Source: an uncultured Actinomycetes bacterium (GTDB taxonomy: Bacteria; Actinomycetota; Thermoleophilia; Gaiellales; F1-60-MAGs149). From it: a stretch of 12,448 bases of DNA. Shown in pieces: positions 6,287-11,640 of this stretch; within the stretch, counting starts at the first letter, position 1, and every line of letters begins with the position of its first letter. A program made the translations under genes and the position numbers. The DNA is taken from NCBI GenBank assembly GCA_903873565.1, contig CAIQOY010000134.1:1-12448 (forward strand), given 5' to 3'. A model generated the notes under the pieces. The model was given only the letters and a program-made list of their open reading frames with translations, searched no databases and was not told the origin of the DNA.

Positions 6287-7726
6287 TCAGGCCGGCAGGC
6301 GCACCGTGATCCGGCAGCCGCCGCCGGGCGCCTCGCCGATCGCCACGCTGCCGCCGTGGGCGGCGACGTCCTGGCGCACGATCGCCAGGCCGAGGCCGGA
6401 GCCCGGCCGGTCCTGCACGCCGACGCCGCGCCGGAAGCGCTCGAACATCGCCTCGCGCTGGTCGGGCGGGATGCCGGGGCCCGCGTCGTCCACCACGACC
6501 TCGCCGGGCCGCACCCGCACGCGCACCGGGGAGGCGCCGTGCAGGAGCGCGTTCTCGACGAGGTTGGCGACGGCGCGCTCGAGCCGCGTCGGGTCGCCGG
6601 TCATCGGCGCGGGCTCGGCGTCGAGCTCCACCACGGCCTCGGGCCGGCGCGCCCGGGCGCGGGCCACGACGTCGGCGACGAGGTCGTCGAGCCGCAGCTC
6701 CTCGGAGCGCTCGACGGGGCGGGCGCCGCGCGCGAGGTCGACGATGCCGGTCACCATCCGGGCCACGTCGTCGATCTCGCGCCCCAGCGCATCGGCGATC
6801 TGGCGGCGGTCCTCGTCGGACAGCTCGATCGACGGGTCGCCGAGCGTCTCCACGTCGGTGCGCAGCGCGGTCAGGGGGGTGCGCAGCTCGTGCGCCGCGT
6901 CGGCCACGAGCTGGTCCTGGGCGCGGCGCGCCTCGTCGAGGCCGGCGAGGAGGTCGTTGACGGCGGCGGCGAGCCGCGCGGACTCGGCGCCGCCCTGCTC
7001 GGGCAGCCGGCGCGTGAGGTCGCGGGCCTGCGCCGCGTCGTCGACGTCGGCGGCGAGCCGGCGCAGGGGCACGAGCCCGCGGTCCGCCACGAGCCAGCCG
7101 AGCGCGACGGCGATGATCGCGCCGCCGATCCCGGCCAGGAGCAGGAGGCGCTGCAGGCGCTCGAGCGAGTCCTCGACGTCCTCCACGGAGCGCCCGACCT
7201 GCAGGGCGAGGTCCGGGCGCAGCCCGACGACGAGCACGCGGATCGGCTCGCCGTCGTAGCGGAGCGTCTGGAAGTCCGAGCCCCGTCCGCGGGCGGCGAT
7301 CGCCGCCGCCTCGTCGGCCGGCGGCAGCGGGTCCTCGCCGGCCGGCAGGCGCACGATCGCCCCCGAGCCGTCGATCAGCTCGGCGAAGATCCCGGGCCCG
7401 CCGAAGCGCCCGTTGAGCGGCCCGCCGAAGGGCCGGTCGTCGCGATCCCGGTCCCGGTCGCCGTCCCCATCCCGCTCCTCGTCCCGCTCCCGGTCCTCCT
7501 CCGCGTCGGCCTCGAGCGCCTGCTGGGCCGCCGCCGCGGCGGCCGCGTCGGCGCGATCGGGCCGCGCCGCGGCCTCGGCCTCGCGGATCGCCGCGGCGCG
7601 CAGCGACTCGTCGACCTCCGCGTACAGCGAGCGGCGGGCCGCCTCGTAGGTGACGACGCCGCCGATCGCGAAGGCCACGACGACCGCCAGGGCGGAGGCG
7701 AGGGCGATGCGCAGGCGCAGGCTCAC
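6287..7726 (-). CDS. Two-component sensor histidine kinase with acidic/basic low-complexity sensor region
   Basis: This 479-residue membrane kinase probably phosphorylates the adjacent response regulator. TM1 is about 8-28 and TM2 about 193-214, leaving an extracytoplasmic loop of roughly 165 residues. A HAMP domain (about 215-266) leads to the HisKA dimerisation helix with the H-box DAAHELRTPL (276-285, phospho-acceptor H279). The ATPase domain has an N-box NLVENALLH (388-396), G1 DDAGPGIP (413-420), F-box FERFRRG (428-434) and G2 GSGLGLAIV (442-450). The loop contains an Ala-rich stretch (60-72) and then a D/E/R-rich run (about 76-98), encoded by hexanucleotide repeats, before a globular-looking part (112-180). 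The GTG start at 7726 overlaps the regulator stop (GTGA, 7723-7726), so translation is coupled. The kinase class is sure; the signal is unknown, though the charged loop and the His-rich neighbour suggest cations. Confidence 0.95.
   Translation of the reverse strand: MSLRLRIALASALAVVVAFAIGGVVTYEAARRSLYAEVDESLRAAAIREAEAAARPDRADAAAAAAAQQALEADAEEDRERDEERDGDGDRDRDRDDRPFGGPLNGRFGGPGIFAELIDGSGAIVRLPAGEDPLPPADEAAAIAARGRGSDFQTLRYDGEPIRVLVVGLRPDLALQVGRSVEDVEDSLERLQRLLLLAGIGGAIIAVALGWLVADRGLVPLRRLAADVDDAAQARDLTRRLPEQGGAESARLAAAVNDLLAGLDEARRAQDQLVADAAHELRTPLTALRTDVETLGDPSIELSDEDRRQIADALGREIDDVARMVTGIVDLARGARPVERSEELRLDDLVADVVARARARRPEAVVELDAEPAPMTGDPTRLERAVANLVENALLHGASPVRVRVRPGEVVVDDAGPGIPPDQREAMFERFRRGVGVQDRPGSGLGLAIVRQDVAAHGGSVAIGEAPGGGCRITVRLPA
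7443..7496. repeat. Imperfect 6-bp tandem repeat inside the kinase gene
   Basis: Nine consecutive hexamers read on the plus strand, most of the form c-N-N-t-c-c (cgatcc, cggtcc, cggtcg, ccgtcc, ccatcc, cgctcc, tcgtcc, cgctcc, cggtcc). On the coding strand they give an alternating run of Asp/Glu with Arg or Gly in the extracytoplasmic loop of the kinase. Unit changes would be in frame. Confidence 0.75.
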
Positions 7727-8403
7727 GGCTTCGTCCTCAGCGCGTAGCCGACGCCGCGCACGGTCTCGATCAGGCGCGGCGCGTCGCCCTCCTCGAGCTT
7801 GCGGCGCAGGTAGCCGACGTAGACCTCGACGCCGTTCGACGAGGTGCGGGCGTCCATGCCCCAGACGCGGTCGAGGATCACCTCGCGGGTGAGGACGCGG
7901 TCGGGGTTGCGCAGGAACAGCTCGAGTAGGAGGCGCTCGGTGCGGGTCAGCTCGAGCGGGCGGCCGTCGCGCTCGGCGGTGTGGGAGGCGAGGTCGAGCC
8001 GGACCCCGGCCGCCTCCAGGAGCTCGTCGTCCGCGGCCGGGTCGGCGAGGGAGCGGCGGGCGATGGCGCGCAGGCGCGCGTCGAGCTCCACGGTGGCGAA
8101 CGGCTTGACCAGGTAGTCGTCGGCGCCGGCGTCGAGGCCCTCGACACGGTCGGCGACCGCATCGCGCGCGGTCAGCATCAGGATCGGGATGCGCACGCCC
8201 GTCTCGCGGAGCGTGCGGCAGACGTCGAACCCCGAGGCGTCGGGCAGGCCCACGTCGAGGACGATCGCGTCGATCGCGTCGTCGACGGCCATGCGCCCGG
8301 CGGCGGCGGTCGCGGCCTCGACGACGTCGTGGCCGCGCGCGGTCAGCGCCCGGCGAACCGCCGAGCGCACCGACTCGTTGTCCTCGATGATCAGGATCCG
8401 CAT
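7723..8403 (-). CDS. OmpR/PhoB-family response regulator
   Basis: The 226-residue protein has a receiver domain (1-118) with the acidic pocket E7/D8, phospho-acceptor D50 in IVLDVGLP (47-54), T78 in LMLTARD (75-81) and K100 in VKPFA (99-103). After a short linker comes a winged-helix DNA-binding domain (about 131-226) with L152-TRTERLLL, RVWGMD (179-184) and the end motif IETVRGVGYAL (212-222). It should bind tandem half-sites as a dimer and activate or repress genes when phosphorylated by the overlapping kinase. I chose ATG 8403, which starts MRILIIEDNE at the normal receiver boundary; an upstream in-frame GTG (8421) would add six residues unlike the family. No Shine-Dalgarno sequence is visible before 8403, and a strong hairpin lies 20-50 bases upstream, so translation may depend on RNA structure. 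A target site may be the direct repeat at 9385-9403. Confidence 0.95.
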   Translation of the reverse strand: MRILIIEDNESVRSAVRRALTARGHDVVEAATAAAGRMAVDDAIDAIVLDVGLPDASGFDVCRTLRETGVRIPILMLTARDAVADRVEGLDAGADDYLVKPFATVELDARLRAIARRSLADPAADDELLEAAGVRLDLASHTAERDGRPLELTRTERLLLELFLRNPDRVLTREVILDRVWGMDARTSSNGVEVYVGYLRRKLEEGDAPRLIETVRGVGYALRTKP

Positions 8404-8422
8404 GGTGGCTGGGGGCCGCACT

Positions 8423-8453
8423 CGGCCCCGCCCGAGTATGGCGGGCGGGGCCG
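8423..8453 (-). terminator. Strong 12-bp stem-loop between the His-rich gene and the regulator
   Basis: The arms 8423-8434 and 8442-8453 are perfectly complementary (12 bp, all G-C, loop of 7). It starts about 10 bases after the stop of the His-rich protein gene on the minus strand. There is no T-tract, so it is not a classical intrinsic terminator; it may be a GC-rich terminator, a processing or mRNA-end stabiliser, or an attenuator. Arm 8423-8429 can pair instead with 8412-8418 (7 bp, loop of 4), giving two mutually exclusive hairpins. Confidence 0.5.
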
Positions 8454-8463
8454 GTGCGTGCGC

Positions 8464-9333
8464 CTAGGCGTCCTCGCCGTCGTCGTCGCCCATCTCGTGG
8501 TGGTCGCCGTCCTCGTGGTGGTCGCGGTCCCCGTGGTCGTCGTCCCCGTGGTGGTCCCCGCCGAACCCGAACAGCCCGCCGCCGCGATGGCCCTCGCCGT
8601 CGTGCTTGCCCGGGCCGCCGATCCCGATCGGCGCGCCGGCGTCGATCAGCGCCTGGACGCGATCGGCCTGGGCCTGGGTGATGCGCCCGTCCTCGACGAG
8701 CTCGGCGAGGTGGTAGGCGTCGGTGGCGGCGTGGATGCGCTGCTCGGCCTCGTCGGCCTTGCCCGCGTCGATCAGCGCCTGGATCTCCGTGGCCTCCTGC
8801 GCGGTCAGCGCGTCCTCCTCCTGGAGGTGCTCGAGGTGGCGCGCCTGGCGCTCGGGGTCATCGGCGTGGCGCTCCTCGTGCCCGGGCTGCATGCCGCGGA
8901 CGCCGATCGGCACCCCCTCGGACGCGAGCTTCGCCGCCTCCTCGCCCTGGGCCTGGGTCATCGCGCCCTCCCGGACCAGCTGGGTGAGGGCGGTGCCGAG
9001 CAGCGCGGCCCGCAGGGACTGCATCGCGGCCTCGCCCTGCCCGGCGTCGACCTGCTGCTGGATGGCGTCGGCCTGGGCCTGCGTGAGCTTGCCGTCGGCG
9101 ACGAGCTCGCCGAGCCGCTCGGTCGTGCGCTCGGCGTGCATCTCGCCCAGCGCGCGCTCCACGTCGGCCTGGGGGACGCCGAGCTTCTCGGCCAGCTGCT
9201 GCTCGAACTCTGCGTGGCGGGCGTCGTCGTCGCCGGTGGCGATGCCGGTCGCGGCGACGGCGGTGCCGCCGATCGCGGCGACGCCGATGGCCGCGGCGGT
9301 GCCGATCAGGATGGTCTTCTTGGTGAACTGCAT
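8464..9333 (-). CDS. Secreted protein with DUF2680-like repeats and His/Asp-rich tail
   Basis: The 289-residue product starts at ATG 9333, preceded by a GGAG ribosome site at 6-base spacing; an upstream frame to 9417 would have no such site and no family-like residues. MQFTKK plus a hydrophobic stretch (about 8-28, ending TAVAA) is a signal peptide. The mature part holds four helical repeats of the kind L-x-x-L-V-x-D-G-x-L/I-T-Q-A-Q-A-D (about 74-98, 116-140, 167-191 and 209-233), each followed by I-x-A-L-I-D-A-G or a variant. This pattern recalls DUF2680/YckD-like proteins. The tail (about 243-289) is made of Asp, His, Gly and Glu, with D-H-H clusters at 260-262, 271-273 and 277-279, which should bind divalent metal ions. 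Together with the downstream two-component genes it resembles a ZraP- or CpxP-like arrangement, by analogy only. No enzyme motif is visible. Confidence 0.85.
   Translation of the reverse strand: MQFTKKTILIGTAAAIGVAAIGGTAVAATGIATGDDDARHAEFEQQLAEKLGVPQADVERALGEMHAERTTERLGELVADGKLTQAQADAIQQQVDAGQGEAAMQSLRAALLGTALTQLVREGAMTQAQGEEAAKLASEGVPIGVRGMQPGHEERHADDPERQARHLEHLQEEDALTAQEATEIQALIDAGKADEAEQRIHAATDAYHLAELVEDGRITQAQADRVQALIDAGAPIGIGGPGKHDGEGHRGGGLFGFGGDHHGDDDHGDRDHHEDGDHHEMGDDDGEDA
8494..8556. repeat. Imperfect repeat units coding for Asp-His-His clusters
   Basis: Four similar segments around a g-t-g-g-t-(g/c)-g-t core lie about 15-18 bp apart, near 8545, 8530, 8512 and 8494. The segment ctcgtggtggtcg occurs exactly twice, at 8494-8506 and 8512-8524. 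They encode the D-H-H or D-D-H units of the His-rich tail of the secreted protein and look like products of in-frame duplication. Confidence 0.6.
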
Positions 9334-9446
9334 CGGATGCTCCGTGGTGGTTGTCGAATCGTGCCCGCGCAGCCTCGCGGATGCGCCTGAGAGGAGCCTG
9401 AGACGGCACAAGCGCACGCGGCGCGCCCGTCCGGCACACTCCGCCT
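9334..9446. promoter_or_regulatory. Divergent promoter region for the His-rich gene and the ketosynthase
   Basis: This 113-bp gap separates the two divergent starts at 9333 and 9447 and is the longest non-coding stretch in the window. Reading toward 9333, a possible -10-like CACGAT lies at 9363-9358 and a GGAG ribosome site just before the ATG. Reading toward 9447, I see no Shine-Dalgarno sequence and no clear -10/-35 pair, so that transcript may be leaderless. Promoter elements are weakly supported; the divergent layout is certain. Confidence 0.4.
9385..9403. promoter_or_regulatory. Tandem 8-bp direct repeat, candidate response-regulator operator
   Basis: The octamer gcctgaga occurs at 9385-9392 and again at 9396-9403, an exact copy at an 11-bp period (3-bp spacer). 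OmpR/PhoB-family regulators bind as head-to-tail dimers to half-sites with about one helical turn between them, and such a regulator is encoded at 7723-8403. The site is 52-70 bases upstream of the His-rich gene start and just upstream of a possible -10 element, a good place for activation. The repeat is seen directly; the binding is inferred. Confidence 0.5.
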
Positions 9447-10658
9447 ATGCACAGGCGCGTGGCGGTCACGGGACTGGGCGTGGTCTCGGCCTTCGGCGAC
9501 GACGTGGGCGCCCTCTGGGATGCCCTGCTCGCCGCCGAGAGCGCGGCGACGGAGGTGCGGCTCGAGGGCCTGCCGCCGGTCCCGGCCTGCGTGGTCGGGG
9601 CGATCGACGCGGAGGCGGTGGTCGGCCGGCGCGAGGCGCGGCGGATGGACCGCGCCGGGCTGCTCGCGGCCGTCGCGGCGGCGAACGCCCTCGCCGACGC
9701 CGGCGACACCGGCGTCGACCCGTGGCGCTTCGGGGCCGCGATCGCGAACGCGCACGGGGGCATCGCCACCCTCGCCGACAACCACCGCGCGCTCCTGGAG
9801 CGCGGCGTCGACCGGGTCAGCCCGTTCACCGTGCCGCTGCTCCTGACCAACTCCCCCGTGGCCGGCGTCGCGCGGGTGCACGGCCTGCACGGGCCGACCG
9901 CCGCCCCGGCGACGGCCTGCGCCGCCGGGTCCGACGCGATCGGCTGGGCCTACGAGCGCGTCCGCGACGGCCGGGCCGACGCGATGGTCGCGGGCGGCGC
10001 GGAGGCGGCCATCGTCGCGCCGATCATCGCGGGCTACATCCGCCTCGGCGCCATCGCCTCCCTGGAGCGCGGCGCCGCCGGCGCCTCGCGGCCCTTCGAC
10101 GCGGCGCGCGACGGGTTCGTGATGGCGGAGGGCGCGGGCGCCCTCGTGCTGGAGCCGCTCGATGCGGCGCGGGCGCGCGGCGCGCGCGTCTACGCGGAGA
10201 TCGTCGGGTACGGACAGGCCTGCGATGCCGGGCACCTGACCAGCCCCGACGAGACCGGCGAGGGGCCGGCGCGGGCGATGCAGGCGGCGCTGGCGGACGC
10301 GGGCATCGGCCCCGAGGCGATCGGGTACGTCAACGCGCACGCGACCTCGACCCCCGTCGGCGACCGCGCGGAGGCGCTCGCCCTGCAGCGCGCCGGGCTC
10401 GGCGCGACGCCGGTCTCCTCGACCAAGGGGCAGCACGGCCACACGCTGGCCGCCGCCGGCGCCATCGAGGCGATCGCCACGCTGGCGGTGTTCGCGCGCG
10501 GCCGGCTCCTGCCCGGTGCCAACCTCGACGCGCCCGACGTCGACCTCGCGCTGGTGCGCGAGGCGACGCCGGCCGCGGTCGAGTACGCGATGTCGACGGG
10601 GTTCGGGTTCGGGGGCCACGACGCGGCCCTCGTGCTGCGGGCCCCGGACGCGGGCTAG
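9447..10658 (+). CDS. Beta-ketoacyl-ACP synthase II (FabF-like)
   Basis: The 403-residue thiolase-fold enzyme should condense malonyl-ACP with an acyl-ACP in the cytoplasm. The Cys-His-His triad is complete: C158 in TACAAGSDAIG (156-166), H298 in NAHATSTPVGD (296-306) and H332 in STKGQHGHTLAAAGA (325-339), with the supporting K327. The start VAVTGLGVVSAFG (5-17) and the end STGFGFGGHDAALVL (383-397) are typical FabF elements; the more usual N-S-F-G-F-G-G-x-N is here T-G-F-G-F-G-G-H-D. Length is close to the family norm of about 410. There is no neighbouring acyl carrier protein, ketoreductase or malonyl transferase, so it is a solitary ketosynthase, either a housekeeping paralogue or a special fatty-acid enzyme. 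ATG 9447 fits the family start; no ribosome site is visible. It ends in a CTAG shared with the convergent YbjQ gene. Confidence 0.93.
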   Translation: MHRRVAVTGLGVVSAFGDDVGALWDALLAAESAATEVRLEGLPPVPACVVGAIDAEAVVGRREARRMDRAGLLAAVAAANALADAGDTGVDPWRFGAAIANAHGGIATLADNHRALLERGVDRVSPFTVPLLLTNSPVAGVARVHGLHGPTAAPATACAAGSDAIGWAYERVRDGRADAMVAGGAEAAIVAPIIAGYIRLGAIASLERGAAGASRPFDAARDGFVMAEGAGALVLEPLDAARARGARVYAEIVGYGQACDAGHLTSPDETGEGPARAMQAALADAGIGPEAIGYVNAHATSTPVGDRAEALALQRAGLGATPVSSTKGQHGHTLAAAGAIEAIATLAVFARGRLLPGANLDAPDVDLALVREATPAAVEYAMSTGFGFGGHDAALVLRAPDAG

Positions 10659-10969
10659 GCGAGCTTCACGGCCGTGCCGTAGGCCACGACCTCGGTGCCC
10701 ATCTCCATCATCTCGCTCGAGTCGAAGCGCATCGCGATGATCGCGTTCGCGCCCTTCGCCTCGGCCTCGGCGACCATCCGCTCGATCGCCTCCTGGCGGC
10801 CCTCGTGCAGCATGTCCGTGAGCCCGCCGAGCTCGCCGCCGACGATCGACTTGAAGCTCGCGCCGAACTGGCCCTTGAGGCCGCGCGAGCGCACCGTGAG
10901 GCCGAACACCTCGCCGTAGACCTCCGTGATCTGGCGGCCGGGCACGTCGTTCATGGTCGAGATCAGCAT
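10655..10969 (-). CDS. YbjQ/UPF0145 (DUF74) family heavy-metal-binding-like protein
   Basis: The 104-residue product matches the YbjQ family, a small pentamer-forming fold often annotated as a putative heavy-metal-binding domain, though its role is unproven. Typical features are the start M-L-I-S-T-M-N-D-V-P-G, the VYGEVFGLTVRS segment (18-29), the R58-Q-E-A-I-E-R-M motif within a long helix, KGANAIIAMRFDSS (72-85) and the end TEVVAYGTAVKL. ATG 10969 is preceded by AGGAG at good spacing. The stop TAG (10657-10655) overlaps the stop of the convergent ketosynthase by four bases. The full-length domain shows no truncation. The gap of 56 bp to the upstream exported-protein gene allows its own promoter, but none is clear. 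Family membership is confident, function is not. Confidence 0.93.
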   Translation of the reverse strand: MLISTMNDVPGRQITEVYGEVFGLTVRSRGLKGQFGASFKSIVGGELGGLTDMLHEGRQEAIERMVAEAEAKGANAIIAMRFDSSEMMEMGTEVVAYGTAVKLA

Positions 10970-11025
10970 CGTCCTCGCTCCTCTCCGTGGGGAGGCCCGA
11001 CGATAGCCGCAGCGCGCGCCGCGGG

Positions 11026-11622
11026 CTAGCCCGTGCGGTCGATCCAGCGGACGGCGAGGCCGCCGAGGCCGACCAGCGTGAGGACGGCGGCGAGCAGGCC
11101 GAGCAGGACGACGGGCAGGGGCACCCGCTCCGCGACGGTGGGCACGGCGATGACCGCCTGGTCCTCGGTCAGGTCGACGGCGGCGACCTCGGCGATGACG
11201 GGGTCGCCCGCCGCCTCGTCGGGCACCGGCGCATCCTGCACGGGCACGGTCTCCATCGGCACCGTCTCGCCGTCGATCTCCATCGGCATCACCGGGTCGA
11301 AGCCGTCGGACGAGCCCGACGTCCCCCCGCCGTCGTCCGCGGGCTGCGCCGCCGCCTCGTCCTTGGCCTTGTCGCGGGCCCGGGCGGCGCGGATCGCGCC
11401 CATGATGCCCGAGTACATCTTCGCGTCGGGGTCGACCTGCTTGAGCGCGAGCGCGTAGCACTCCTGCGGGTGGTACTTGATCCGCCCGGAGAAGAAGTAC
11501 TCGTTGATCACGGCGTCGCCGCAGTTCTTCTTCTTGGCCTCCGCCGTCGGCGGGTCGGCGGCGACCGGCGCGAGGATGGCGAGCGCCAGGGCGAGGGCGA
11601 GGAGGGCAGGGCGGAGCGACAT
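11026..11622 (-). CDS. Exported protein with N-terminal Cys-pair domain and C-terminal membrane anchor
   Basis: I do not recognise a named gene. The 198-residue product has a signal peptide (about 1-22, alanine/leucine-rich, possible cleavage after VAA) and a short conserved-looking domain (about 33-85) with two Cys, C34 and C55, around YFFSGRIKYHPQECYALAL (42-60); these could form a disulfide. Then comes a long acidic, Pro/Gly/Ser-rich linker (about 86-165) holding a small internal repeat, P-M-E-(I-D-G-E)-T-V-P. One strongly hydrophobic segment (about 168-191) and a short basic tail follow. This gives an outside domain on a flexible tether with a cytoplasmic RWIDRTG end. The layout resembles small exported proteins of Thermoleophilia, as I recall them. 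Start ATG 11622 lies 18 bp after the stop of the Wzy-like gene, so they are likely co-transcribed. Confidence 0.82.
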   Translation of the reverse strand: MSLRPALLALALALAILAPVAADPPTAEAKKKNCGDAVINEYFFSGRIKYHPQECYALALKQVDPDAKMYSGIMGAIRAARARDKAKDEAAAQPADDGGGTSGSSDGFDPVMPMEIDGETVPMETVPVQDAPVPDEAAGDPVIAEVAAVDLTEDQAVIAVPTVAERVPLPVVLLGLLAAVLTLVGLGGLAVRWIDRTG

Positions 11623-11640
11623 GGTCAGGCGCGCCCCACT

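Noticed and set aside
8464..9417. Longer start of the His-rich protein at 9417
   Set aside because: It would put 28 unlikely residues before a clear signal peptide and would cover the candidate operator; ATG 9333 has a GGAG site.
8723..11029. 768-codon plus-strand frame spanning the His-rich gene and the ketosynthase
   Set aside because: It runs in the wrong frame through a ketosynthase with an intact catalytic triad and is Ser/Arg-rich without motifs.
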